DNA of 14,020 nucleotides. Source: Caldilinea sp. GTDB lineage: Bacteria; Chloroflexota; Anaerolineae; Caldilineales; Caldilineaceae. Positions 1 to 8,439 of the stretch are shown in pieces. A program made the translations under genes and the position numbers. The stretch covers positions 1 through 14,020 of the forward strand of contig JAPLGY010000204.1 in assembly GCA_026389955.1 (NCBI GenBank), in the 5' to 3' direction. The notes beneath the pieces are model-generated. The model was not told the DNA's origin. It saw only the letters and a list, made by a program, of their open reading frames with translations, and ran no database searches. Position 1 is the stretch's first letter. Each line of letters begins with the position of its first letter.

Positions 1-228
1 CAGGCGCTGCGCCAGGTGGCACCTGAAGAAAAATTGGGGTTCGTGCTCAAAACCGGCACCAGCGACATGAATGTCGTCGGCCCCGCCTGGTCCTGCCCGA
101 TCGTAGCCTATGGCCCCGGGGACAGCAGCCTCGACCATACCCCCCACGAACACCTTCGTCTTGCGGACTACTGGCAGGCGGTGCTGGTGCTGGAACAGGC
201 GCTGCGCCACTGGGGGCAGCCAGGCTGA
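1..228 (+). CDS. lysK: [LysW]-lysine/ornithine hydrolase, C-terminal part (M20 family)
   Basis: This is the 3' end of a gene that starts before the window; the frame is open from base 1 to the stop at 226-228 (75 residues). The visible residues match the C-terminus of M20-family LysK-type hydrolases. A KTGTSDMN motif is followed by a [19 protein letters not shown] stretch. In M20 enzymes a late histidine in this area (here in DHTPHEH) is usually a metal ligand. LysK releases lysine or ornithine from the LysW carrier protein in the alpha-aminoadipate (carrier-protein) lysine route, in the cytoplasm. The GTG at 16 is internal, because the residues before it (QALRQ) continue the same frame. A related M20 deacetylase such as ArgE or DapE is possible, but the GTSDMN and DHTP context favours LysK. 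No other lys gene is visible here. Confidence 0.8.
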   Translation, partial: QALRQVAPEEKLGFVLKTGTSDMNVVGPAWSCPIVAYGPGDSSLDHTPHEHLRLADYWQAVLVLEQALRHWGQPG

Positions 229-240
229 ACCTCTTCTGGA

Positions 241-256
241 GCTGTGTGGGCACAGC
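241..256. other. small stem-loop between convergent genes
   Basis: GCTGTG and CACAGC form a perfect 6-bp stem with a 4-base loop. It lies in the 36-base gap between the stop of the lysK-like gene and the stop of the convergent LysM gene. A bidirectional terminator is a reasonable guess from position, but no T-run follows on either strand, so it is not a canonical intrinsic terminator. Confidence 0.3.
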
Positions 257-264
257 CGCAGCGC

Positions 265-1338
265 TCATTTCCAGCTGAAGGTGCGGCCGGTGCTGGCCGG
301 GCTGGCCGCTTCGAGCAGCACACGCCCATCCTCTGTGCGGTTGACACGCACCACCGACACGATCCAGGTATACTCCGCCGCTTGACCTTCTGGGGGGGCC
401 AGCGCGCTGTCCAGCGAGTAACGGGTCTGTTTGACCCAGAACGTAGGAAAGTTCTGCGAGACCAGGTTGCGCGGCAGCAGCTGCAGCAGATACCACTCGT
501 TGCTGGCCAGTTCGTCGACGCCGCTCCACTCCAGCGTGACAGGCTCGTCGCGGGCGAGGCTGGCCCCCTGCTGCGGCAGGCGCAATTCCGGCTGGGCATA
601 GGCAGAAGACGGGGAGGCTGAAGAGCTCGGCGTCAAATCAAGCGCCTCCACCGGTGCCCCCACGACAGGGATGACCAGCACATCGCCCGGCTGAATAAAC
701 TGGCCGGCAGCCAGCTGGTTGGCAGCCTGGATCGAGTCGACCGAACTGCCAAATTGAATGGCGATCATGCTCAAGGTGTCGCCCGGTCGCACCACGTACT
801 GAAAATCCGTGGCAGCCGCCTGCAACTGGGCTGCTGTGTTGTCTTGCGGGATCGGAATGTTCATCGTGTCGCCGGCGCGAATCAGCTCGCTGCTCAAACT
901 GTTGGCCTGCTGAATTTCTTCGACAGAGACGTCGTAGATGATCGCCAGAGAAAGCAGTGTTTCTCCGCTGACCACCTCATGGCGGACAAGCCGGATCTGT
1001 TCTTGGACAGGGATTGCCGTGGCAGTGGGCACCGGCGTGTTCGTCGGTGTCGGCGTGATCGTCGCCGCCAACAGCGGAATGCTGGTCGGCAGGATGGCCT
1101 GCACAACCTCGGTTGGAGAGGTGACATTCTGGGTCCCCAGTTGCCACCAGAAAGCCAACACAGCCACCACAGCCACCACCAACAAGAGATCTACCCAGGA
1201 GAGACGACGATTGTCCTGGGTCTGCTTGCGCAGGTCGTAGCCACACATAAAACAACTTTCGGCGTTACGAGCAACCCGGGTCCCGCAGTTTGGGCAGCGC
1301 CGTTCGGCAGTGTTCGATGCAGTGCGATTTTGAGCCAT
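265..1338 (-). CDS. zinc-ribbon, single-TM, double-LysM cell-wall-binding protein
   Basis: The product has 357 residues. In order it contains a CPNCG/CFMCG zinc ribbon (Cys15, 18, 29, 32), one transmembrane segment at about 48-66, a Thr/Pro-rich spacer at about 93-110, and LysM domains at about 119-164 and 180-224. A Ser-rich linker and a C-terminal beta-rich domain of about 100 residues follow; the latter looks Ig/Fn3-like (LEWSGV near the start, FSWK at the end). LysM domains bind N-acetylglucosamine polymers, so the outer part probably sits in the cell wall while the zinc ribbon stays cytoplasmic. No hydrolase motif is visible, so it looks like a structural or sensing protein rather than an enzyme. 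The ATG at 1336-1338 has no Shine-Dalgarno sequence, but a perfect TATAAT lies 7 bases upstream, suggesting a leaderless transcript. The domain order is clear; the exact role is unknown. Confidence 0.85.
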   Translation of the reverse strand: MAQNRTASNTAERRCPNCGTRVARNAESCFMCGYDLRKQTQDNRRLSWVDLLLVVAVVAVLAFWWQLGTQNVTSPTEVVQAILPTSIPLLAATITPTPTNTPVPTATAIPVQEQIRLVRHEVVSGETLLSLAIIYDVSVEEIQQANSLSSELIRAGDTMNIPIPQDNTAAQLQAAATDFQYVVRPGDTLSMIAIQFGSSVDSIQAANQLAAGQFIQPGDVLVIPVVGAPVEALDLTPSSSASPSSAYAQPELRLPQQGASLARDEPVTLEWSGVDELASNEWYLLQLLPRNLVSQNFPTFWVKQTRYSLDSALAPPEGQAAEYTWIVSVVRVNRTEDGRVLLEAASPASTGRTFSWK

Positions 1339-1345
1339 CGGTCCG

Positions 1346-1351
1346 ATTATA
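1346..1351 (-). promoter_or_regulatory. -10 box of a probable leaderless promoter for the LysM gene
   Basis: On the minus strand TATAAT is followed by cggaccg and then the ATG. Transcription normally starts about 6-8 bases after the -10 box, which puts the start at or next to the A of the ATG. The absence of any Shine-Dalgarno sequence fits this. I see no good -35 match at 16-18 bp spacing. Confidence 0.55.
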
Positions 1352-1448
1352 CCATGCAGGGCGGGACAAGCAGAGAATTGTGGGCAGTTGTTTTAACTTC
1401 AAACGAAAAAGAGCGCAGCTCGTGCCGCGTGAGGGGAGCAGGGGAAGT

Positions 1449-1501
1449 GCCAGCGCTCAGAAACCGAGCTTCTCGGAGAAGCTCGGTTTCTGAGCGCTGG
1501 C
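1449..1501. repeat. perfect long inverted repeat (25-bp arms, 3-base loop)
   Basis: The left arm at 1449-1473 is the exact reverse complement of the right arm at 1477-1501, with loop CGG at 1474-1476. The hairpin lies between the 3' end of the cytochrome gene and the start of the LysM gene, both on the minus strand. On that strand a T-run (about 1512-1520) comes before the hairpin and none follows it, so it is not a standard intrinsic terminator. Its perfect symmetry and intergenic location fit a REP/MITE-like dispersed palindrome. This copy alone cannot show that it is repeated elsewhere. Confidence 0.8.
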
Positions 1502-1529
1502 TTAAAGCACCAAAAAAATTTGCGATCGG

Positions 1530-1947
1530 TCAGCCACCGTTGGCTGCATTTTGTTCGAGCAGATAGGCGACCAGGTCAGCCAGTTCTTCGAGGCTCAGCT
1601 GCTCGGCGTAGTTCGCTGGCATGATGTTGTTGGGGTACGGAGGCACCACAAATTGGCCGGGGTTGACGATGCTGGCATACAGATAGAGCGCCGGACTTTC
1701 GCCGGGCACGCGGCTGACCGAAGTGTCGCCGATATGGTACCAGGTCGGCCCGGTCATGGCCGCGTTGGGGTCCAGCGCGTGGCAGCCGATGCAGCCGCGC
1801 GCCAGCGCGACCTGCTCCCCATTGGCGGGCTGCGCAGCGGCCAGTGCACAGTTGGGTTGCGTCCGGCGCACAGGCAGCTGCCACCAATACAATCCCCCAC
1901 AGAGAGGCAAACAGCCAGGTGCGATGTCGCATACAGTTCAATTTCAT
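1530..1947 (-). pseudogene. monohaem class I cytochrome c lipoprotein, frameshifted
   Basis: An ATG at 1945-1947, preceded by a strong GGGAGG ribosome site, opens a lipoprotein signal: a short basic start, a hydrophobic stretch ([16 protein letters not shown]) and lipobox cysteine 26. The haem domain lies in another frame, one base later, and runs to the stop at 1530-1532. It has the haem-binding CIGCH (about 1779-1793), a likely distal methionine in NNIMPANY (Met codon about 1620-1622), and a C-terminal helix ending the domain. The shift must fall between about 1815 and 1865. One extra base relative to an intact gene is the simplest explanation, perhaps at the short C-run near 1857-1860. If restored, the product would be a membrane-anchored electron carrier of about 138 residues, of the kind that feeds respiratory oxidases. 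A TTG start in the second frame would lack any signal peptide, so it is less likely. Family call is good; real lesion or sequence error is unresolved. Confidence 0.75.
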
Positions 1948-2105
1948 GCAGCCCTCCCAAATATCTGGGTTTGGTTCAATTCCAGCAAATCGCTGACATC
2001 GATCAGGAAAGCAATTGAGCCTATCCTATCACAGCCCCTGGCATGGGGCAATTCAGCACCCGAAGAATCGAACAGATTGGTTCCAGAGCTCCAGATTGAA
2101 ACGTT

Positions 2106-2134
2106 TCGACGGTTGTGCCCTCTTGTGCTACACT
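2106..2134 (+). promoter_or_regulatory. probable leaderless promoter of the J-domain gene
   Basis: A TCGACG -35-like hexamer (4 of 6 consensus bases) at 2106-2111 is followed by a 17-bp spacer and TACACT at 2129-2134. Seven bases (gcacggc) then separate the -10 box from the ATG at 2142. No Shine-Dalgarno sequence is present, so the transcript probably begins at the start codon. The spacing is the same as at the LysM gene. Confidence 0.5.
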
Positions 2135-2141
2135 GCACGGC

Positions 2142-3218
2142 ATGGCTCCGAGCTACTATGAAATTTTGCAGGTCGGGCGCGACGCTTCGCAAGCCGAGAT
2201 TGCAGCTTCCTATCGAAAGCTTGCCCGCAAGCTCCATCCTGACCTGAACCCGGCACCCGACGCGCATGCGCAGATGCAGCGCCTCAACGAGGCGTACAAT
2301 ACGCTGCGCCATCCACAGCAACGCCAGCGCTACGACGAGGCGTTGGGGCTGCCGCTCCCCACAGCCCGCCCGCCGGCAACCGACGGCTCGGAGGGCAGAG
2401 CAGATGGCAGCAGCCCGAAGGGCAGCCCCCGGAGGTCCTGGCTCAGCTATCAAAAACAGGTAGGAGATGTGGTTGTTCTGGCGATTGGGGAGGCGGACAA
2501 CCTGGCCGAGCTGCTCGCCGAGCTGCAGCAGCGCATCCCCGAAAATGCCCGTTCCTACGACATCGTGCACAATCGTTGGCAGATCAGTGCCCGGTATGCA
2601 GATGTGCTGCGGACGCTGTTTGGCAATTATGCGCCGGTGGTGCTGCGTGCAGAGCCCGGCACAGCGGCTGGCCGACCTGTCCGCGCACAACCTGCTGGGC
2701 AGCCCGCCCGTCCTTTGCAGCGGCCTGCCTGGACGAGCTTCGCTGCGGTGCTGGTCGGCGCGTTTGCGCTGTGCAGCCTGCTTTTTGGCCAGGTCATCTT
2801 GTCCGACACAGGCTGGGGGCTGCGGCCGACAGCCACGTTGCCGGCGCCTCTCCTTGTCGACGCCCCCCAGCCAGCGGCCATTCAGCCGCTGGTCTTCCCC
2901 GAGGACTGTATGGCCGTGCAGGTAGACGGGGCCCCCCTCTATTTTCAGGAAGCCTGCAAGACGCTGGTGGCAGAAGCCCGGCCGACAGCCACCCAGCGGG
3001 TGCAGGTCTCAGCGACGACACGGTTCCCCTCCAACATCCGCAGCGGTCCTGACACCCGTTTCCCGGTGCTGGCGACCACAGCACCCGGTGCCCAACTTCA
3101 GCTGGTCGGCTATACAGTCAACCAAGGGTACGTCTGGTTCCTCACCAGCTATGGCGGGTGGATCCGCGGCGATCTCCTCATGGAACCCCCTGGGGGGCTG
3201 CCTGAAATCGGTTTGTAA
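2142..3218 (+). CDS. J-domain protein with TM segment and C-terminal SH3-like domain
   Basis: The product has 358 residues. An N-terminal J domain (about 4-66) carries the HPD motif at 32-34, which stimulates DnaK ATPase. A middle region of about 65 residues (about 105-170) has no recognised family. It is followed by a Pro/Ala-rich linker, one transmembrane helix at about 198-220, and a C-terminal bacterial SH3-like domain at about 290-346 ([13 protein letters not shown], then [16 protein letters not shown]). There is no Gly/Phe region or zinc finger, so this is not DnaJ itself but a membrane-tethered J protein. The likely topology is J domain in the cytoplasm and SH3 domain outside, near peptidoglycan. 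The ATG at 2142 was chosen over an upstream GTG/TTG extension because the J domain starts right after it and a -10 box lies 7 bases before it. Its 3' end is 8 bases from the convergent helicase gene. The weak stem AAAGC/GCTTT at 3217-3236 with a short T-run could end transcription. Confidence 0.85.
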   Translation: MAPSYYEILQVGRDASQAEIAASYRKLARKLHPDLNPAPDAHAQMQRLNEAYNTLRHPQQRQRYDEALGLPLPTARPPATDGSEGRADGSSPKGSPRRSWLSYQKQVGDVVVLAIGEADNLAELLAELQQRIPENARSYDIVHNRWQISARYADVLRTLFGNYAPVVLRAEPGTAAGRPVRAQPAGQPARPLQRPAWTSFAAVLVGAFALCSLLFGQVILSDTGWGLRPTATLPAPLLVDAPQPAAIQPLVFPEDCMAVQVDGAPLYFQEACKTLVAEARPTATQRVQVSATTRFPSNIRSGPDTRFPVLATTAPGAQLQLVGYTVNQGYVWFLTSYGGWIRGDLLMEPPGGLPEIGL

Positions 3219-3226
3219 AGCGTTCT

Positions 3227-5662
3227 TCAAAGCTTTTTCAAGCTGGCCAGCGAGAGGAGCAGCTTTTTGATGCCAACTCCTGGAAACGCGACCGTCACCT
3301 GTTCGTCTCCGTCGCGTGTCCGTTCGCTTTCGATCACGGTGCCGACCCCGTATTGGGGGTGCTGGACGCTGTCGCGGCGTTGAAATTGGGTCGGAGGCGT
3401 GGTGGAGGGGGGGGGGCGGTGGCGGGGTTGGGGAGCCGTTCCTGGCGACCAGTAGGTTGCTTTGTCGTCGCTGGGACGGGCGGGGGAGGTGGGCTGGGCT
3501 GCCGCTTTGGCGCGCCCGCTCCAGTACCCGCCGGTCTGGCTCCGTCCAGAGGGAGCGTTCGACGGCTGGCGGTTCTCTTCCCAGCGGGTAGCTTTTTGGT
3601 AGCTGGCTTCACTGCGTTGATGGCGGTTCACCATGCCAGCCAGCAATTCGGCTGGGATGTCGTTGAAAAAGCGGCTGGGCACCTGCACCGAATGGCTGCC
3701 CCAAAGGTTGCGCGAAAAGCAGTGCAGCAGGTAGAGCCGTTTTTTGGCGCGGGTGATGCCGACATAGGTCAGACGGCGCTCCTCATCCATGTCTTCGGGG
3801 TAGTTGCTTTCCAGGCTGCGGCTGTGGGGAAGGAGCCCTTCCTCCATGCCCACGATGAAGACCACCGGGTATTCGAGCCCTTTGGCCGTATGCAGGGTGA
3901 GCAGGGTGACGGCGCCAGCCTGTTCGTCGAGCTGGTCGCTGTCGCTGACCAGGCTGATCTCTTCCAAAAACAGGCCAAGCGGGCGTTGGTCAAAGGCCAG
4001 CGCTGGCATGCCCTGCGAGTACTGGGCGGCCACGCTGCGCAGCTCCTGCAGGTTGGCAAAGCGATCCTCTCCCTCTTCACTGCCGTCACGCAGGGCAGCG
4101 CTGTAGCCGGAGGTGGCCAGCACGATGTCCAGCAGATCGGCGACACTGGCGTACTGGCCGCTGCGCTCGATCGCAATCCATCCGGCCAGCAATTCGGTGA
4201 AGGTGCCGAGCGCCCTTTGGGTGCGGGCCCCAAACGACGGAGGCTCGGCGGCGCTGGCCGGCAGGCTGCGGCTCGGCGGCGCCGAGCCCCGCTGCAGAAG
4301 CTGCAAGACATCGTAGAGCCCGACAGAGCGCTCACCCGCCCAGCTGCGCAGGGCTTCGACGGTTTTGGCGCCGATCCCGCGCGGGGGCTCGTTGATGATG
4401 CGTTCGCAGGCGATGTTGTCGGCAGGGTTGTAGAGAAGACGCAGATAGGCCAGCGCATCCTTGACCTCCTTGCGTTCGTAAAAGCGGGTGGCCCCAATCA
4501 ACCTGTATTTGAGCTGGCGTCTGACGAACGCCTCTTCGATCGCACGGCTCTGGGCATTGGTGCGGTAGGTGACAGCAAAATCGCCGGGATGAAAGGCTCG
4601 ATTTGCCAACAACTTTTCAATTTCGTCGGCGACAAAGGCCGCCTCCTCGACTTCGTTGTACGCTTCGTAGACCATGACCGGGACGCCAGCCCCGTTGTCC
4701 GTGTGCAGCCGTTTGAAGGTGCGGTTGCGGTTCTGGCGAATCAAGGCGTTGGCCACATCCAAGATTGCCTGGGTGCTCCGGTAGTTCTGTTCGAGCAGAA
4801 TCTCACGGTGGTTGGGGTAGTCGGCACGAAAATTTTGCACGTTGCGGTAATCGGCCCCACGGAAGCGGTAGACCGACTGATCTTCGTCGCCGACGACAAA
4901 GAGATTGCCGTTGTGGGTGGGTTCGCCGGCCAGCAGACGCAGCATCGTGTACTGCGCCAGGTTGGTATCCTGAAATTCGTCGACCAGGAGATAGGGCCAT
5001 TTCTCCTGGTATTTCACCCGGGTGGCCAGGTTGTCGCGCAGCAGCAGCACCGTACGCAGCAGCAGATCGTCGAAGTCCATGGCGTTGTTGGCCAGGAGGC
5101 CCGCCTGGTAGCTTTGGTAGACGCGGCCGGCGATCATTTCAAAGTAGGAACTGCTGCGATACTCCTCCGGTGTGACCAGCTCATTTTTGCGGTTGCTGAT
5201 GTGGGCGTGGATCGCTTTGGGGGGGTAGCGTTTTTCATCCAGATTCAGATCGTGCATTGCGGAACGGACCAAAGCCAGCTGGTCGGCGCTGTCGTAGATC
5301 ACCCAGTTGGGCTGAAAACCAGCACTTTCGGTTTCCACACGCAGGATCCGGGCGCAGAGGCTGTGAAAGGTGCCGATCGTGAGGCCGCTCAACCGAGCGG
5401 GTCGACCGGGAGGGGGCGGCCCATAGATCTCCTGCAAGATTCGCTCGATCCGCTCGCGCATCTCGCCGGCAGCCTTGTGGGTAAAGGTCACGGCCGCAAT
5501 TTTCCAAGGGGCGATCCCACATTCTTCGATCATGTAGGCAATGCGCCGGGTCAGCACACGTGTCTTGCCGGAGCCAGGGCCGGCCAGCACCAGCACCGGG
5601 CCCTGGACGGCGGTTACGGCTTGGATTTGGGGTTCGTTCAGGTGATCCGTGATCTGCGACAT
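3227..5662 (-). CDS. pcrA: ATP-dependent DNA helicase, PcrA/UvrD type (SF1A)
   Basis: The product has 811 residues. It has all the expected SF1A motifs: a Q-motif region (LNEPQIQAV), Walker A GPGSGKT, motif Ia [20 protein letters not shown], Walker B VDEFQDTN, motif [17 protein letters not shown], motif IV EQNYRST, motif [18 protein letters not shown] and motif [20 protein letters not shown]. After the core comes a Pro/Ser/Gln-rich linker of about 100 residues and a C-terminal Tudor-like domain ([10 protein letters not shown] to the end), as in PcrA where it contacts RNA polymerase. The enzyme unwinds DNA 3'-5' in nucleotide-excision repair, replication restart and removal of recombinase filaments. 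Although the frame stays open to 5833, homology begins at the ATG at 5660-5662. Only a weak GAGAA precedes it, and the gene lies 44 bases after rsgA, so it is probably read from the rsgA promoter. No disruption is seen. Confidence 0.95.
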   Translation of the reverse strand: MSQITDHLNEPQIQAVTAVQGPVLVLAGPGSGKTRVLTRRIAYMIEECGIAPWKIAAVTFTHKAAGEMRERIERILQEIYGPPPPGRPARLSGLTIGTFHSLCARILRVETESAGFQPNWVIYDSADQLALVRSAMHDLNLDEKRYPPKAIHAHISNRKNELVTPEEYRSSSYFEMIAGRVYQSYQAGLLANNAMDFDDLLLRTVLLLRDNLATRVKYQEKWPYLLVDEFQDTNLAQYTMLRLLAGEPTHNGNLFVVGDEDQSVYRFRGADYRNVQNFRADYPNHREILLEQNYRSTQAILDVANALIRQNRNRTFKRLHTDNGAGVPVMVYEAYNEVEEAAFVADEIEKLLANRAFHPGDFAVTYRTNAQSRAIEEAFVRRQLKYRLIGATRFYERKEVKDALAYLRLLYNPADNIACERIINEPPRGIGAKTVEALRSWAGERSVGLYDVLQLLQRGSAPPSRSLPASAAEPPSFGARTQRALGTFTELLAGWIAIERSGQYASVADLLDIVLATSGYSAALRDGSEEGEDRFANLQELRSVAAQYSQGMPALAFDQRPLGLFLEEISLVSDSDQLDEQAGAVTLLTLHTAKGLEYPVVFIVGMEEGLLPHSRSLESNYPEDMDEERRLTYVGITRAKKRLYLLHCFSRNLWGSHSVQVPSRFFNDIPAELLAGMVNRHQRSEASYQKATRWEENRQPSNAPSGRSQTGGYWSGRAKAAAQPTSPARPSDDKATYWSPGTAPQPRHRPPPSTTPPTQFQRRDSVQHPQYGVGTVIESERTRDGDEQVTVAFPGVGIKKLLLSLASLKKL

Positions 5663-5706
5663 AGACAGGTTCTCATTCGCACCGGGGCCTGGAGGCCGGG
5701 TTGCGG

Positions 5707-6741
5707 TTATTCTTCGCCGTGAAGCAGGCGAAGGTAGCTGGTGTAGCGGGCTTCGCAGATCGCACCGTTTTGAACTGCTGCGCGCACGGCACATTCTGGC
5801 TCGTGGTCGTGGGTGCATCCCGGAAAACGGCACTGTGGCAGGTAGCCCACCATCTCGCGGAAATAGAAAGAGAGATTGGCAGGATCTATCTCGTACAGGC
5901 CCAATTCACGGATTCCCGGCGTGTCGGCCACGTAGGTCTCCTGGCCGAACGGGAGGCGATACAGCTGGGCCGTCCGGGTCGTATGGCGGCCTTTGTTCAT
6001 GAAGTGGCGCAGGTCGCCCTCACGCAGCCCCAGTGCGGGGTGAATGGCGTTGATCAGGCTGCTTTTGCCGACGCCGCTGGGGCCGGTGACCACCGTGACG
6101 CGGTCCGCCAGTTGGTTGCACAGCGCGTCGGTCCCGTGCTGCTGGCGAGCGCTCACATAGAGCAGCGGGTAGCCGATCTGTGCGTAGTGGTCGAAGAGCT
6201 GGCGGGCCGCCGCCTCGCCGATCAGCTCGACTTTGTTGACGCAGATCACAGCTGGCAGCCCATTGGCCTCGGCGATCACCAAAAAACGGTCCAGCATGCG
6301 CAGGCGGGGGGAGGGGTGGGCCGCCGCAAACACGACCAGAACCTGGTCTGGGTTGGCCAGAATCACATCTTCGGCAGGTCTCGATTCGCCCGGATGCTGG
6401 CGGCTGAGCACGCTGCGGCGGGGGTCTACACGCTCGATCGAGCCGCGCTCCGTTCCTTCGGGCACAAGCCAGACCCGGTCCCCGACCGCCACCAGCGTAT
6501 CGCGCCCGCGTTCGAGCAGCAGCCGGCCGCGCACCTCGCAGGTGCGCAGGTGGGGAAGCCTGTCCAGCTCGCTGTCGGCCAGGGTCTCGATATCGAAATG
6601 ATGGCCGCGTGCACGCACCACGATCCCATGCGCCAGCTCGTCAGAGGCCCGTTTGGGTCTGGCTTTCCTGACTCCTCGAGGCGCGGGTGCCTGCTCGAAG
6701 CGCTCGGCATATTCCTGATAATCGCGGCTGCCTGGCGCCAC
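5707..6741 (-). CDS. rsgA: ribosome small subunit-dependent GTPase RsgA (YjeQ/EngC)
   Basis: The product has 344 residues. An OB-fold at about 65-125 is followed by a circularly permuted GTPase domain. In order it has G4 NKVE (169-172), G1 GPSGVGKS (220-227), a G2 region GRHTT (251-255) and G3 DTPG (273-276). A C-terminal zinc-binding segment follows (Cys304, Cys309, His311, Cys317). The G4-G1-G3 order is diagnostic of the YjeQ family, which helps 30S subunit maturation and releases RbfA. G4 reads NKVE where NKxD is usual; this is a conservative change. The basic N-terminal extension of about 35 residues is common in the family. The start is GTG at 6739-6741, fixed by an AGGAGGA site 4 bases upstream. 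The gene is the first of an operon with pcrA. Confidence 0.95.
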   Translation of the reverse strand: MAPGSRDYQEYAERFEQAPAPRGVRKARPKRASDELAHGIVVRARGHHFDIETLADSELDRLPHLRTCEVRGRLLLERGRDTLVAVGDRVWLVPEGTERGSIERVDPRRSVLSRQHPGESRPAEDVILANPDQVLVVFAAAHPSPRLRMLDRFLVIAEANGLPAVICVNKVELIGEAAARQLFDHYAQIGYPLLYVSARQQHGTDALCNQLADRVTVVTGPSGVGKSSLINAIHPALGLREGDLRHFMNKGRHTTRTAQLYRLPFGQETYVADTPGIRELGLYEIDPANLSFYFREMVGYLPQCRFPGCTHDHEPECAVRAAVQNGAICEARYTSYLRLLHGEE

Positions 6742-6745
6742 GCCT

Positions 6746-6752
6746 TCCTCCT
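6746..6752 (-). promoter_or_regulatory. strong Shine-Dalgarno site fixing the rsgA GTG start
   Basis: AGGAGGA on the minus strand lies 4 bases before the GTG codon. It supports the non-ATG start of rsgA. The nearly perfect site contrasts with the leaderless starts elsewhere in this window. Confidence 0.75.
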
Positions 6753-6787
6753 GAACGGTCTTTGTCCAGTTCGTTCACTGGCAACTC

Positions 6788-6816
6788 AGTGTAACAAGCC
6801 CTCTACCGGGTGTCAA
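6788..6816 (-). promoter_or_regulatory. sigma70-type promoter of the rsgA-pcrA operon
   Basis: On the minus strand a perfect TTGACA (6811-6816) is followed by a 17-bp spacer and TACACT (6788-6793), with an extended TGT just before the -10. The predicted start is near 6781, giving a leader of about 40 bases that carries the Shine-Dalgarno site. Upstream at 6831-6851, CAGCAG and CTGCTG form a 6-bp inverted repeat around 9 bases, which could be an operator, but that is speculative. Confidence 0.8.
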
Positions 6817-6899
6817 TCTGTCGAACGGTGCAGCAGACAAATAGGCTGCTGTCCGCCGAGGCCGCCTGTCCACAAGCGCGCCGTTGCCCGTCAAAGGTT

Positions 6900-6928
6900 T
6901 TGCATGGCTGCGCTGGATCTGCTAGTCT
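6900..6928 (+). promoter_or_regulatory. probable guaA promoter with extended -10
   Basis: TTGCAT at 6900-6905 is followed by a 17-bp spacer and TAGTCT at 6923-6928, preceded by TGC (extended -10). The predicted start near 6935 gives a leader of about 18 bases with AGGAG nine bases before the ATG. This leaves no room for a guanine riboswitch. The promoter is divergent from that of rsgA, about 85 bp away. Confidence 0.5.
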
Positions 6929-6952
6929 GACAACATCGAGGAGAAAACGACG

Positions 6953-8424
6953 ATGCAACACCAGACAATCGCCGTGGTGGACTACGGCAGCCAGTACAGC
7001 CAGTTGATCTGCCGGCGCGTGCGCGAGGCCTGTGTTTATACAGAGCTGGTTTCTTGGGAACAGGCCGCCGAGCGACTGCCCCATCTCCCTCTTCAGGGGA
7101 TTATTCTGTCGGGGGGGCCCAACAGTGTCTATGCATCTGGCGCACCTGTCTTGCCGGCAGCGGTCCTGGACAGCGGTGTGCCGGTGCTCGGCATCTGCTA
7201 TGGGCTTCAGCTGCTGGCTCAGACGCTGGGGGGGCAGGTTGCCCCGGCCCAAGAACGCGAGTACGGCGCTGCCGTCCTCCAGATTGTCGGGGCGCAGTCG
7301 GGCAGCGCGAGCCCGCTCTTTGCCTCGCTGCCCCCCACCTTGCAGGTCTGGATGAGCCACGGCGACCGCGTCGAGCGGCTCCCGGCAGGGTTCCAGCCGA
7401 TCGCCACCAGCGACAACTCCCCGCTGGCTGCGGTCGCAGACGAACAGCGTCGCCTCTACGGCCTGCAGTTTCACCCCGAAGTCCTCCATTCCCAACAGGG
7501 CAGCGACCTGCTGGCCAATTTCGCCCGGAAGATCTGCGGGTGTCAGGGGGATTGGACGCCAGGCAGCTGGATCGAAGAGAGCCTCGAACAGATCCGTCAG
7601 CAGGTTGGCCCAGACGGCCATGTGCTTTGCGGGCTCAGCGGCGGAGTCGACAGCGCAGTGACCGCAACCCTCCTCCACCGCGCCATCGGCGACCGCCTGA
7701 CGTGCGTGTTCGTCGACCCTGGGCTGCTGCGCCAGGGCGAAGCAGAACAGGTCGTCCGAACATTCCGGCGACACCAGGGAATGCAGCTGGTCGCCGTCGA
7801 TGCCAAAGAGGCGTTCCTGGCCGACCTGGCTGGCGTCACAGACCCAGAAATCAAACGCAAGCGGATCGGCGCCCGTTTCGTGCGCGTCTTCGAAGAGGAA
7901 GCGGCCCGGCTGGCGGCTGCGTGGGGGGGAGCGGCGCCCGCGTTTCTGGCCCAAGGCACCCTCTATCCGGACGTGATCGAATCGGCCAGCGAAACCAGCA
8001 CCCAGCATGCGCGCACGATCAAGACACACCACAACGTCGGTGGGCTGCCCGCCGACATGACCTTTCAACTGCTCGAGCCACTGCGCATGCTTTTCAAAGA
8101 CGAAGTGCGCGCAGTCGGCGAGGCGCGGCTTCGACGTGACCTTCACCTCGATGGGCAGCAGCTTGCCGCCCGCCTCGATGACGAAGTCCACTTCCTCGCC
8201 GATCGTGGTGCGCCAGTAGGTGAGTTCCACGCGGACGCACCTATGCCGACACCCTGGCACTGCGTGCCGTGACCACCGACGACTTCATGACTGCCGACTG
8301 GGCTCGGCTTCCCTACGATTTGCTGGCCCGCATCAGCACCCGCATCGTCAACGAGGTGGCTGGGGTCAACCGTGTCGTCTACGACATCAGCAGCAAGCCG
8401 CCGGCCACGATCGAATGGGAGTAG
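6953..8424 (+). pseudogene. guaA: GMP synthase (glutamine-hydrolysing), internal segment replaced
   Basis: GuaA amidates XMP to GMP using glutamine and ATP. The intact first part (about 390 residues) has the class I amidotransferase domain with nucleophile Cys82 (GICYGLQ) and His174/Glu176 (HPE). It then has the ATP-pyrophosphatase P-loop SGGVDS at 229-234 and continues to [19 protein letters not shown]. At about 8114-8126 homology stops abruptly. About 105 bases of foreign sequence follow, then GuaA resumes at about 8233 in another frame ([13 protein letters not shown], on to KPPATIEWE and the stop at 8422-8424). About 75 residues usual in the family are absent, including the HPFPGPGL segment and most of the dimerisation domain. 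Read straight through, translation leaves homology and ends at 8270-8272. An AGGAG site supports the ATG. As written the synthetase half cannot work; the cell would need another guaA copy or salvage, or the segment is misassembled. Confidence 0.9.
8114..8232 (-). pseudogene. fragment of a DUF4143-type ATPase gene inside guaA
   Basis: Read on the minus strand this piece gives about 39 residues containing [28 protein letters not shown] and TSKPRLAD. This matches the C-terminal DUF4143 domain of AAA ATPases, which has a PD-(D/E)XK-like core (the D of EVDF, the E and K of IEVK). Nothing of the ATPase part is present. It is flanked by guaA sequence on both sides and inverted relative to guaA. At the left junction, GTCGGCGAGGCG (8114-8125) fits both the GuaA reading and, in reverse, the RLAD codons, so about 12 bp of microhomology may have guided the join. 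Such ATPases often occur in many copies in Chloroflexota, so a donor elsewhere in the genome is plausible. Confidence 0.75.
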
Positions 8425-8439
8425 CCTGAAGGACAGCGC

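Noticed and set aside
3217..3238. Intrinsic terminator between the J-domain gene and pcrA
   Set aside because: The stem is only 5 bp, AT-rich, with a 10-base loop that overlaps the stop codon; too weak to list as a terminator.
3353..5722. A very long open frame (789 codons) on the plus strand opposite the helicase
   Set aside because: It mirrors the pcrA coding strand exactly, has low-complexity Gly/Val/Asp-rich text and no recognisable domain. Long antisense frames are expected in high-GC genes.
6929..6952. Possible purine riboswitch in front of guaA
   Set aside because: The predicted leader is only about 18 bases, too short for the aptamer, and no xpt-like core was seen further upstream.
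6803..8260. A 485-codon minus-strand frame beginning with a real DUF4143 segment
   Set aside because: Only the first about 50 residues are meaningful. The rest is the antisense of guaA with no family resemblance, so it is not a complete ATPase gene.
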